A stretch of 23,774 nucleotides of DNA, taken from the NCBI GenBank assembly GCA_014061035.1, contig JACGMN010000110.1:1-23774 (forward strand), given 5' to 3'. The stretch is from Candidatus Methanophagales archaeon (GTDB lineage Archaea; Halobacteriota; Syntropharchaeia; Alkanophagales; Methanospirareceae). The notes beneath the pieces are model-generated. The model was not told the origin of the DNA, searched no databases, and worked only from the letters and a program-made list of their open reading frames with translations. Each line of letters starts with the position of its first letter. Within the stretch, counting starts at the first letter, position 1. Position numbers and translations under genes: made by a program. Positions 1-6,616 of the stretch are shown here, piece by piece.

Positions 1-608
1 ACGTTTGCTACAGTTGCAGATAATGCGATGATACGTGCCGCAGGATTGAAACTCATGAACCGTGCCATTGCACCTTCCAATCGCGGACCTCTCTTATCAT
101 CGCCTATCACATGAACCTCGTCTACAACCACTACTGAAACAGTTCTTAACCAGGCAGGCTTCAACCGTGTGAGCGAATCCAGCTTTTCTAAAGTGAGAAT
201 TATAATGTCGTATCGCTCAAGGTACCGTGAAGAGCTTTCATAATCGCCCGTTGATATGCCGACCTTTGCGATTGCACCTGCACCTGCACCTGCACTATTG
301 CTGTAGTCATATTTATCGCGGAAATTCAGATATTTCTCGTACGCAAGCGCATTCAGAGGCACGAGATAGAGGCATTTTCCGGAATCTCGCACGATCGAGC
401 TTACCATCACTAATTCTGCTAATAGCGTCTTTCCACTTGCCGTTGGTGACGCTATAAGAAAATTTTGATTACTATCGAGCAAGCCAGCTTTTACCGCCTC
501 TTCCTGTGGCGGATACAGCTCTAAGTCTGGGTCTAAGTCCATAGTGCTATTGTCGAAAATATGCTCAGGCTTCTGCTCTGTTCCAATGTTTATGTCGCGT
601 AGGCGCAT
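1..608 (-). CDS. hel308: Hel308/Ski2-like DNA helicase, N-terminal part (runs off window)
   Basis: This is the first 202 codons of a superfamily 2 helicase; the rest lies beyond position 1. Reading from ATG at 608, the Walker A motif SPTASGKT ends near residue 61, the thresholds GISTGDYES follow, motif II is DEVH at residues 163-166, then RGPRLE and motif III LSATVAN. This order and the wording of the motifs fit archaeal Hel308, which acts on stalled replication forks. An Ala-Gly run (residues about 106-112, positions 273-295) sits between motifs Ia and II and comes from a hexamer repeat. It is divergent from argH with 64 bases between. An in-frame TTG lies a few codons upstream, so the start is not certain. 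Another Ski2-like helicase is possible, since the C-terminal domains that would decide are absent. Confidence 0.85.
   Translation of the reverse strand, partial: MRLRDINIGTEQKPEHIFDNSTMDLDPDLELYPPQEEAVKAGLLDSNQNFLIASPTASGKTLLAELVMVSSIVRDSGKCLYLVPLNALAYEKYLNFRDKYDYSNSAGAGAGAIAKVGISTGDYESSSRYLERYDIIILTLEKLDSLTRLKPAWLRTVSVVVVDEVHVIGDDKRGPRLEGAMARFMSFNPAARIIALSATVAN
273..295 (-). repeat. Hexamer repeat encoding Ala-Gly in the helicase
   Basis: Three exact tgcacc units and a partial fourth on the + strand give GGTGCA on the coding strand, reading SAGAGAGAIA in phase. Confidence 0.9.
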
Positions 609-672
609 TTTTACAAGTTCATTCAAGATATTTGTTTGTAAAATAAAAGAGAATAAAGGTGAAAAGGTGAAA
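609..672. promoter_or_regulatory. Divergent hel308/argH intergenic region with argH ribosome site
   Basis: Sixty-four bases separate the two divergent start codons, so both promoters must lie here or just inside the genes. The stretch is A/T-rich. AGGTGA at 657-662 is placed 10 bases before the argH ATG at 673 and supports that start over the much longer open frame that begins at 544 and would run into the helicase gene. No clear palindrome is seen. Confidence 0.45.
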
Positions 673-2190
673 ATGTTGAAGCATACAGAAGATTACATCC
701 TCTCCACGGAAGTAGACCGGTGGCTCTTTCATGCAGACATTCTTGTTGACAAGGCGCATGTAGTGATGCTAAAAGAACAAGGAATAATAAAAAAAGATGC
801 GGCAGCAGCTATTCTGAACTGTTTAACAAGCTTAGAAGAGCGGAGTGCGGATTTTATCGAAGATGAACTTCCCGGATACGAGGACGTACACACGGCGATC
901 GAATCGGTCGTGATACAGGAGATAGGTGAGGACGTAGGCGGACGGATGCACACGGGGCGGTCGCGGAATGATGAAGTTGCAACGTGCATACGGATAGCGC
1001 TCCGTACCGAGCTATTTGAGCTGTTGCGAGCGGTGAATGGATTGAGAAGAGCGTTATTAGAAAAAGCTAGGGAGCATCTTGATACTATAATGCCCGGCTA
1101 TACGCATCTGCAGCATGCACAAGCAACTACCTTTGCTCATCATCTGTTAGCTTATACTGATGCGCTCGCGCGCGATTTCTCACGGCTTATAATCGCATAC
1201 GAGCATACAAACGTGAGTCCTCTGGGTGCCGCCGCCTTCGCTTCGACCGGTTTTCCGATAGACCGCGATCGGACAGCGAGCCTTCTCGGTTTTGACGCTG
1301 TGCTCGAACATTCGATGGATGCAGTATCTACGCGTGATTTCATCATCGAAGCTATAGCATCCTTCTCTAATCTGATGATCAATATAAGCAGACTTGCGGA
1401 AGAGTTCATATTGTGGAGTACTTCTGAGTTCGATTTCATTACGATCGATGCAGACTATGTAACCGGAAGCTCGATAATGCCACAGAAACGGAATCCCGAC
1501 TATGCGGAGCTTGTGAGGGCGAGGACCGGCACTGTTTATGGTTGCCTGATGAGCGGGCTTTCAATATGTAAAGCGCTGCCATACTCCTACAATCGCGATT
1601 TACAAGAGGTAACGCCGCATCTGTTGCGAGCCGTGAGGACAACGACAGCGTCGGTAACCGTGATGAAAGGTATGGTAGAAGGACTGGAAGTGAAGCTGGA
1701 GAAGATGGAGAAGCAGGCTCCAGTTGGGTTCACTGCCGCAACTGAGCTGGCTGATACAATTGTTCGCGAGACCTGTATATCGTTCAGAACGGCGCATAAA
1801 ATCGTTTCGGCACTGGCATCGAGTTTACGCGACGAAGATTGGGACTGGGACAGGGACTGGGACTCTCAGCGAATAGATGAGCTCACCTTGAAGATTACTG
1901 GTACTGGGCAAAAGCTGAGCGATACCGCAACAGGGCGCGAGCTCAATCTCAATGAGAAGAGTGTGAAAGAAGCTCTGAAGATCGCTTCAAACATCCAGAA
2001 GCGGAATGTAAAGGGCGGTCCCGCAAAGAAGGAAGTCAAAAGGATGATGCAGCAGAGAGAAAAAAATCTGGCGACTGATGAAAAAACGCGGTTAGAGAAG
2101 GAGGAGTATGTAAAAAAGAGCTTTGATCTCCTGGAACGCGAGGTGCAGAGAAAGAAGAGAATTGTAAAATTGATAAAAATGAACCGCTAA
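673..2190 (+). CDS. argH: Argininosuccinate lyase
   Basis: It catalyses the last step of arginine synthesis, splitting argininosuccinate into arginine and fumarate, in the cytoplasm as a tetramer. The family signature GSSIMPQKRNPD is at residues 265-276, and HTGRSRNDEVAT and PGYTHLQHAQ supply the other active-site segments. The frame is open back to 544, but homologues start near the chosen ATG and a GGTGA site precedes it. At 505 residues it is somewhat long. Two things account for this: a Asp-Trp repeat (positions 1837-1863) inserted in the C-terminal domain and a strongly charged, probably coiled, C-terminal tail of about 60 residues. It converges with apgM, with 21 bases between stop codons. 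A pyruvoyl arginine decarboxylase 3.3 kb away would use the product, though it is not in the same operon. Confidence 0.93.
   Translation: MLKHTEDYILSTEVDRWLFHADILVDKAHVVMLKEQGIIKKDAAAAILNCLTSLEERSADFIEDELPGYEDVHTAIESVVIQEIGEDVGGRMHTGRSRNDEVATCIRIALRTELFELLRAVNGLRRALLEKAREHLDTIMPGYTHLQHAQATTFAHHLLAYTDALARDFSRLIIAYEHTNVSPLGAAAFASTGFPIDRDRTASLLGFDAVLEHSMDAVSTRDFIIEAIASFSNLMINISRLAEEFILWSTSEFDFITIDADYVTGSSIMPQKRNPDYAELVRARTGTVYGCLMSGLSICKALPYSYNRDLQEVTPHLLRAVRTTTASVTVMKGMVEGLEVKLEKMEKQAPVGFTAATELADTIVRETCISFRTAHKIVSALASSLRDEDWDWDRDWDSQRIDELTLKITGTGQKLSDTATGRELNLNEKSVKEALKIASNIQKRNVKGGPAKKEVKRMMQQREKNLATDEKTRLEKEEYVKKSFDLLEREVQRKKRIVKLIKMNR
1837..1863 (+). repeat. In-frame Asp-Trp dicodon repeat in argH
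   Basis: Alternating gac/tgg codons (gat tgg gac tgg gac agg gac tgg gac) encode DWDWDRDWD. The period is 6 bases. It lies in the C-terminal domain after the catalytic signature, in a stretch where family members vary in length. Confidence 0.85.
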
Positions 2191-2211
2191 AGAATCACAT
2201 CTTCTTGTAGT

Positions 2212-3612
2212 TTAACCGTGTTGATCCTTATCATCTGCGTTAATCTGCGTCCCTAATTTATTTAAGAATAACCGCATCAACTCCTGAGTTCGTGCATCCA
2301 GGACGCCTAACTCGCTCTTCCGTGCCGACTGTTCATCAAAACCAAAACTAAAATCCGAACCGGCTGCCTTCTTCTCTTCAATTTGCGTTCGCGCATACGA
2401 ATCTGAATTTGAATCATAGATCGCAAAAGGCACAGGTTCTTTCGTATGCGTTCCAACCGAGACCGGCGTGTAGTGATCTGGCAGGACTAATATCCGATAT
2501 CCGCCATTAGCATTAGCATTAGCATTAGCATTAGCATTAGCATCAGCATTAGCATCACCATCAGCAAATTTCGCCTCTAACCCTTCCAGCATTGTGCCCA
2601 CCACCAGCTCATCGAAATCCTCTATCGTTCTCACCTTCAGGTCTATGTCCCGGAGATGCCCTGCCTCATCTGGCGCTTCTACGTGAACCAGAACGAAATC
2701 CTTCTGCTCCAGAGAGCGTAGTGCATATTCTGCCATGGCTTTATAATCTGTATCAAAATATCCGGTAGCACCAGGCACGTCTATCGCGTCAAGACCCACG
2801 CACCTTCCTATTCCTTTTACAAGGTCAACATCAGAGATCACCGAGCCCTGGCATTGTACGCCATACAGCCTGGTAAACGGCGGCATTACCGGCTTCTTAC
2901 CACCACTCCAGAGCCATACCATATTCGCTTTATTTTTGTTACACGTTCTTCGCCGCGTATTGATCCCATGCCTGTCCAGCACGTCCTTTGAGGAAAGCAT
3001 GAGCTCTCTCAAGATCGCCTCTGTCGGGAGATAATTCTCTATGCGTCTGCCAACTATATCGTGAGGTGGCGCACTCCCGATCTCTCCGTCCGTCCAAAAA
3101 CTGGACTCCTTTTCCTCAGATAGAGAATTATGCCGGTACCGGATAACCAGAATATTTCGATAACCAATGCCAGCATAGAAGGTAAGTTCACATTCACATC
3201 CTTGCTTTACGCAGTTACCGCCAAATTCTTTATTGAGTTCGTCTATCAAACCTTTCGCTTCTTCGGTTGTTATATGTCCACCAGTAAAATCTTCTAATTT
3301 CCCTTCGTTCTCGGTTATAAGATTACATCTGAACGCAAAATCCCGGTCTCTAAGTGGTATGCGCGCCGCCATCGCTTCTAATGGACCCCTGCCAGTATGA
3401 TATTTTGCAGGGTCGTAGCCGAGGATAGAGAGAATAGCAATATCGCTTCCCGCAGTCATTCCCGGAGGTATTGTCCTTGCCAAACCGCAGAGGCCGTTAA
3501 TAGCGATGAAATCGAGATTCCGCGTGTGCGCGATCTGTAGTGCCGTTCTGTTACCGCGTTCCGGAATAGGATAATCTGCCATCCCGTCCCCTATTAAAAT
3601 CACATACTTCAT
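2212..3612 (-). CDS. apgM: Archaeal cofactor-independent phosphoglycerate mutase (ApgM)
   Basis: It interconverts 3- and 2-phosphoglycerate in glycolysis and gluconeogenesis and belongs to the alkaline phosphatase superfamily. The N-terminus MKYVILIGDGMADYP carries the first metal-binding Asp, and MTAGSDIAILSILGYDP holds the serine (Ser56) expected to carry the phosphate. HTGRGPLEA, VEAPDEAGH and LPDHYTPVSVGTHT supply the other metal and substrate residues. It is 466 residues, longer than the usual 400 or so. Part of the excess is an Ala-Asn repeat at residues about 350-369. Another part is a C-terminal tail whose DNA looks like an intergenic repeat (2219-2252). The start ATG follows a short A/T-rich leader and is divergent from the CBS gene. 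Confident in the family; catalysis is by homology. Confidence 0.93.
   Translation of the reverse strand: MKYVILIGDGMADYPIPERGNRTALQIAHTRNLDFIAINGLCGLARTIPPGMTAGSDIAILSILGYDPAKYHTGRGPLEAMAARIPLRDRDFAFRCNLITENEGKLEDFTGGHITTEEAKGLIDELNKEFGGNCVKQGCECELTFYAGIGYRNILVIRYRHNSLSEEKESSFWTDGEIGSAPPHDIVGRRIENYLPTEAILRELMLSSKDVLDRHGINTRRRTCNKNKANMVWLWSGGKKPVMPPFTRLYGVQCQGSVISDVDLVKGIGRCVGLDAIDVPGATGYFDTDYKAMAEYALRSLEQKDFVLVHVEAPDEAGHLRDIDLKVRTIEDFDELVVGTMLEGLEAKFADGDANADANANANANANANGGYRILVLPDHYTPVSVGTHTKEPVPFAIYDSNSDSYARTQIEEKKAAGSDFSFGFDEQSARKSELGVLDARTQELMRLFLNKLGTQINADDKDQHG
2219..2252 (-). repeat. Repeat-like DNA encoding the ApgM C-terminal tail
   Basis: On the minus strand the sequence runs GGGACGCAGATTAACGCAGA and on into TGATAAGGATCAACACGG. 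The near-direct ACGCAGATNA units resemble an intergenic stretch at 17424-17446 (acgtagatgaacacagataa). Here it is translated as the last 13 residues or so of ApgM, beyond the point where homologues normally end. Confidence 0.45.
2506..2565 (-). repeat. Ten-unit hexamer repeat encoding Ala-Asn/Ala-Asp in apgM
   Basis: On the + strand six attagc units are followed by atcagc, attagc, atcacc and atcagc, 60 bases in all and exactly in phase. On the coding strand this reads GCTAAT and variants, giving Asp-Ala-Asn-Ala runs just before the conserved YRILVLPDHYTP segment. It is the longest coding repeat in the window. Confidence 0.93.
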
Positions 3613-3671
3613 TTTATTATACTACAAGTCTTATAAACGATAATGTTCATAATCGTAAATGTTGATGATAG
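3613..3671. promoter_or_regulatory. Divergent promoter region of apgM and the CBS gene
   Basis: Fifty-nine bases separate the start codons. On the minus strand a TATA-like TTTATAAG lies about 25 bases before the apgM ATG, implying a very short leader. On the plus strand TTTATTATA and ttataaacgataatg are possible boxes for the CBS gene. No ribosome site is obvious for either, so leaderless transcripts are plausible. Confidence 0.4.
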
Positions 3672-4247
3672 ATGGATAGAGATATACCGCTAAGGGATGT
3701 AATGGTACAGGAGGTCGTAACGGGGAATAGAGACCTGACGGTGCTGGAAGCTGCGAAGTTGATGAGAAAACACAGGGTAGATAGCATCATCGTGGTTGAC
3801 CAAGGAGTGCCAGTGGGGATAATTACAGAAGGGGATATAATCAGCAAAGTGGTGAGTAAGGACACAAAGCCGAGTACTGTGGAATTAGAGGAGATAATGA
3901 CTACACAACTGGTAACTGCATCTCCTAACGACAGCGTATCAGAGATAGCGAGGAAAATGTCTCGAGGCAGGATAAGAAAGATACCGGTAGTTGATGAAGG
4001 TATGTTGATAGGGGTAGTTGCAGATGTAGATATACTATCGGTCTCGGCGGAGATGAACTCACTACTGGCTGAGCTGTTAGAGATAAAGATGGACCGCGGG
4101 ACATTTAGCGTAGAGGGCGAAAGCGAAAGTAGCGGGCAGGGAATATGCGAGAAATGCGGTGACTTCTCACATTATCTCTCAATGAATGATGGGCTTATGG
4201 TATGTGAGAGTTGTAAAGAAGAGTTAGAAACGATGATTGTGGAATAA
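3672..4247 (+). CDS. Two-CBS-domain protein with C-terminal zinc ribbon
   Basis: Residues about 1-130 form a Bateman pair: two CBS repeats, each with the pattern of predicted helix, then V-(D/R)-x-I-x-V-V-D, then (V/I)G(I/V)(I/V)xxxDI. CBS pairs usually bind adenine nucleotides or S-adenosylmethionine and act as sensors. After a linker with a small Gly-Glu-Ser run, a four-cysteine motif (C159-x2-C162, C178-x2-C181) forms a zinc ribbon at the C-terminus. CBS plus zinc ribbon proteins are common in archaea and their targets are mostly unknown. It is divergent from apgM and convergent with radA, so it probably forms its own transcription unit. Its ligand and partner cannot be told from the sequence. 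Confidence 0.88.
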   Translation: MDRDIPLRDVMVQEVVTGNRDLTVLEAAKLMRKHRVDSIIVVDQGVPVGIITEGDIISKVVSKDTKPSTVELEEIMTTQLVTASPNDSVSEIARKMSRGRIRKIPVVDEGMLIGVVADVDILSVSAEMNSLLAELLEIKMDRGTFSVEGESESSGQGICEKCGDFSHYLSMNDGLMVCESCKEELETMIVE

Positions 4248-4256
4248 ATGTGAAGG

Positions 4257-4342
4257 GGTTCACGGTTCAGGGAACAAAGCAAAACGTAGAACGTAGAACC
4301 CTGAACCCTGAACCTAAGAACCCTGAACCTAACAAGCTGAGT
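4257..4342. repeat. Intergenic heptamer array A (foldback) between CBS gene and radA
   Basis: The array starts with ggttcac (4257-4263) and ggttcag (4264-4270). It continues after a 12-base gap with aacgtag twice (4283-4296), aaccctg twice (4297-4310), one 8-base unit (aacctaag) and a further aaccctg (4319-4325). The left arm ggttcaggg is an exact reverse complement of ccctgaacc in the right arm, so a hairpin can form. It ends with aagctgagtagtta, the same tail as array C. It lies between two convergent genes and could end both transcripts, but its periodic makeup suggests a repeat family. Confidence 0.8.
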
Positions 4343-4350
4343 AGTTATGA

Positions 4351-5298
4351 TTAATCGCGGATTCCGGCTGACGAGATGGTGAAGACTGCTTCTGCTTCCG
4401 GTAGGTTCGGTGAATCGACCAATCGAGCTATTCTTTTCTCTCCTTTTGACTTACGCAGGTATAATCTAAACGTAGCGGTATGTCCTAATACATGACCACC
4501 GATGGGGCGCGTAGGATCGCCAAAAAAGGCATCCGGTCTCGTCTGCACCTGGTTCGTTATCATTATCACTGCATTATTAAGGTCGCCGAATCGCAGAGCG
4601 TCGTGCAGATGCTTATTTATCTTCTGCTGCCGGTCAGCTAACGTGCCCCTTCCTATATATTCACTTCTGAAATGAGCAGTCGCAGAGTCTATTATCAGCA
4701 GCCGTGCGGGCTTTTCCGTCTCTTTTAACTCATCTGCAAGCTTTTCCGCTTTATCTACCAGCAATATCTGATGATTTGAATTGTACGCACGTGCAAGATG
4801 TATATTTTTAAGAACCGTTTCGTAATCCAGTCCAGCACTGTCCGCCATATCATTTATCCTTTCTGGCCTGAAGGTGTTCTCAGTATCTATTATTATAACA
4901 GAGCCATCTAATCCGCCTTTATCGACCGGTAACTGCACGTTTACTGCGAGTTGATGCGCTATCTGTGTCTTACCACTGCCGAATTCACCATAAAACTCTA
5001 CTATTGCTGATGTCTCGATACCGCCGCCTAATAACGTATCCAGAGATTGAGAGCCAGTAGTGAGCTTACCGACCTCTTTTCGGCGTTCCAATATCCTATC
5101 TCCCGTCTCAAACCCGCCGATATCCGCGGCATCACGGGCAGAATTTATTATCTTCGCTGCTGTTGCTTCCCCTATCTCTGCCGCGACTACCAGCTCAGCC
5201 GGAGACGCTACCGCTACCGCGAGTAACGAATTAAAACCAGCCTCACGTAGTTTCTCTGCTGTTGCAGGTCCAACGCCAGGTAAATCCTCTAAATCCAT
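4351..5298 (-). CDS. radA: DNA repair and recombination protein RadA
   Basis: RadA is the archaeal RecA/Rad51 recombinase: it coats single-stranded DNA and drives strand exchange with ATP. Residues 1-60 form the helix-hairpin-helix N-domain (DLPGVGPATAEKLREAG and a second copy around 40-52). The linker holds a polymerisation-type motif near F63. Walker A is GEFGSGKT at 104-111, Walker B LLIIDSA with D204, and the L1/L2 region includes MITNQVQTRPDAFFGDP and PIGGHVLGH. At 315 residues it has normal length and no repeat insertion, unlike many neighbours. The ATG at 5298 follows a minus-strand AGGGTGA. It is bracketed by heptamer arrays A and B. Confidence 0.96.
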   Translation of the reverse strand: MDLEDLPGVGPATAEKLREAGFNSLLAVAVASPAELVVAAEIGEATAAKIINSARDAADIGGFETGDRILERRKEVGKLTTGSQSLDTLLGGGIETSAIVEFYGEFGSGKTQIAHQLAVNVQLPVDKGGLDGSVIIIDTENTFRPERINDMADSAGLDYETVLKNIHLARAYNSNHQILLVDKAEKLADELKETEKPARLLIIDSATAHFRSEYIGRGTLADRQQKINKHLHDALRFGDLNNAVIMITNQVQTRPDAFFGDPTRPIGGHVLGHTATFRLYLRKSKGEKRIARLVDSPNLPEAEAVFTISSAGIRD

Positions 5299-5367
5299 TC
5301 TCGTTCTTCACCCTTTAATTTAGTTGATTACTATAACATGACAAGATAACAATATTTATATTTGTAT
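5299..5367 (-). promoter_or_regulatory. radA promoter and ribosome site
   Basis: On the minus strand an A/T-rich AAATATAAATATTG (about 5349-5362) is a good archaeal TATA-box candidate about 55 bases before the ATG. AGGGTGA (5308-5314) is a strong ribosome site 9 bases before the start. The box lies right next to heptamer array B. Confidence 0.5.
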
Positions 5368-5475
5368 AGGTGTGAGGTTTGAGGTCTCAGGTTTGAGGTC
5401 TTTGGCTTACTGGATACTCACACCTCACACCTAGGTTCTACGTTCTATGTTCTACGTTCCCTCATACCTCATACC
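5368..5475. repeat. Intergenic heptamer array B (foldback) upstream of radA
   Basis: Five units of aggtNNN (aggtgtg, aggtttg, aggtctc, aggtttg, aggtctt; 5368-5402) face two cacacct units (5419-5432). These are followed by ggttcta, cgttcta, tgttcta, cgttccc (5434-5461) and two tcatacc (5462-5475). The period is 7 throughout. The unit aggtgtgaggt pairs with acctcacacct, allowing a hairpin. The ttctacg part is the reverse complement of the aacgtag units in array A on the other side of radA. Confidence 0.8.
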
Positions 5476-5487
5476 TTCGTCGTAGCA

Positions 5488-6039
5488 TCAGAATACAAAT
5501 ACCAGTGCTACTACTACCGAGCCAAAAAAAGAACCGTTTTCAACTTCTACCGAGTCCACGAGCATTTTTTTCAGGTGTATTTTTTTACCGCGAATCTTCG
5601 CCATCGTATACAACTTCTCTTCTATCCTCGCCGTCAGATATTTTTCTGAATAGTGTCCGTGATCCTCGGAAATGATGCCAAACTCTGACCAGGGCTCGGA
5701 CTCGGACTCGGGCTCGGACTCTGACTTTATTTGCTCTTCACCATTCGCATCTTCTTTCACACCAGTCATCCATCCATAGCCTATACCAGCGCCAATGACC
5801 TCGCCGGATTTGCCATCTGCCCGCGAGAGCACGCAAAAGGTTATCTCTCCGGGTCTCATCGAGACGCTACTCTGTTTCACCTCGACTATACCTGCAGGAA
5901 GTATAGAGGAAACTTCGACCAGATTGCACCCGCCGATACCAGCATCACATAAAGCACGGTCAAACGCGTTAGCTTGTACTATGTCCATCCCCACACCGGA
6001 AGTAACGAAAAACGCCTTCGGTATCCTGTCTCCGCTCAT
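5488..6039 (-). CDS. pdaD: Pyruvoyl-dependent arginine decarboxylase
   Basis: This family converts arginine to agmatine for polyamine and archaeal tRNA modification (agmatidine). The proenzyme cleaves itself between two serines to make a pyruvoyl cofactor. Here the site is the Ser44-Ser45 pair in EVSSILPAG, close to its place in characterised archaeal enzymes. The rest of the fold is recognisable from FVTSGVGMD, GIGYGWM and the C-terminal GSFFGSVVVALVF. A Ser-Glu/Pro-Glu repeat interrupts it at residues 106-119, in a loop between core strands. At 183 residues it is slightly longer than relatives, by about the size of that insert. The ATG at 6037-6039 sits just downstream of A/T-rich DNA. Confidence 0.92.
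   Translation of the reverse strand: MSGDRIPKAFFVTSGVGMDIVQANAFDRALCDAGIGGCNLVEVSSILPAGIVEVKQSSVSMRPGEITFCVLSRADGKSGEVIGAGIGYGWMTGVKEDANGEEQIKSESEPESESEPWSEFGIISEDHGHYSEKYLTARIEEKLYTMAKIRGKKIHLKKMLVDSVEVENGSFFGSVVVALVFVF
5693..5727 (-). repeat. Hexamer repeat encoding Ser-Glu/Pro-Glu in pdaD
   Basis: Units of ctcgga with ctcggg variants run in phase on the + strand. The coding strand reads TCCGAG/CCCGAG and gives SESEPESESEPWSE. The position is a variable loop, and the repeat is absent from the conserved core motifs. Confidence 0.85.
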
Positions 6040-6232
6040 TTTATTTTGTTTTTATATATACTCCACATTCCGCATATTTCATTATAAATTACCCATATGT
6101 TTAAATTTATACCGGCCGCATACCATACATAATCTTATATAGGATGTGCTCCATATCGAGTATTCATCTCAACGTTTATGCTCCTTCTTCGCTCATAGTC
6201 TGTTCCTGAAGAATGACTGCGAAGTGTTTTGA

Positions 6233-6253
6233 TCAAACTTTCATAAAGTTTGA
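6233..6253. repeat. Perfect 9-bp inverted repeat
   Basis: The sequence tcaaacttt-cat-aaagtttga forms a 9-bp stem with a 3-base loop. It lies a few bases upstream of the transposase remnant. It may be an element end or a stem-loop at the break point; it has no T-run typical of a terminator. Confidence 0.7.
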
Positions 6254-6257
6254 CTAG

Positions 6258-6434
6258 ATAGTTGCGATGGTGATGATAATGGGTCTTGCACTTATGATCT
6301 ATGGCATAGCGGAGAAGAAGTTGCGCTATACTGAGGATCGTGGCAATGCAAAACAGAAGAAGAAAGATGCTGTTAGTCTATCTTATCTACTTTTTCATAC
6401 GAAATTGAGAGAGAATGACGAAAAAAATGAATAG
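6258..6434 (+). pseudogene. Transposase remnant (IS1634-like C-terminal fragment)
   Basis: A frame of about 58 codons reads IVAMVMIMGLALMIYGIAEK and then KLRYTEDRGNAKQKKK before a stop at 6432-6434. The pattern of a hydrophobic GLALxIYxxAExKLR block followed by a basic stretch is what I recall from near the C-terminus of IS1634-type transposases. An in-frame TAG precedes it at 6255 and the downstream residues do not continue the family pattern, so it is a short dead fragment. The ATG at 6267 is not taken as a true start. Family assignment is from memory of the motif only. Confidence 0.5.
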
Positions 6435-6524
6435 TGTCCAAAGTGCCATCTGCAATACAAATGTAAATCCGTATAACTTACCTTATTTAGCTGGTTTATA
6501 GCTGTCAGAAATTCACAAAATTGC

Positions 6525-6616
6525 ATCTTTATAAATTCAAAGTGTGGAATGTGGGTTTAGGAGACTACATCTTAAAACCAAAAAGCTAAAAAAGCTTAAT
6601 AAACATTAACAAAAAA
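6525..6616 (+). promoter_or_regulatory. mcm promoter and leader
   Basis: TTTATAAAT at about 6528-6536 is a good archaeal TATA box. It would place a transcript start near 6560, some 55 bases before the mcm ATG. The leader is very A-rich and contains the self-complementary aagctaaaaaagctt. No strong ribosome site is seen. Confidence 0.45.

Larger units (their letters stand above)
6040..6616. other. 577-base intergenic region with decayed mobile DNA
   Basis: No intact gene is seen. Near pdaD, A/T-rich minus-strand boxes (for example TATATATAAAAAC at about 6045-6057 and GGTATAAATTTAAAC near 6100-6114) may promote pdaD. The middle holds a perfect inverted repeat and a transposase remnant, described separately. 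The right part contains agtgtggaatgtgggttt (about 6540-6557), which could be a leftover element end, then a TATA box for mcm. Confidence 0.5.

Noticed and set aside
544..672. N-terminal extension of ArgH starting at 544
   Set aside because: The extra 43 residues overlap the divergent helicase gene, show no family similarity, and a ribosome site precedes the ATG at 673.
4257..5475. CRISPR arrays
   Set aside because: Units are only 7 bases, with no spacers between and no cas genes.
6040..6616. tRNA or other structured RNA gene in the mcm upstream gap
   Set aside because: No cloverleaf with a T-loop GTTCRA pattern or other recognisable fold was found by eye; the one palindrome is only 9 bp.
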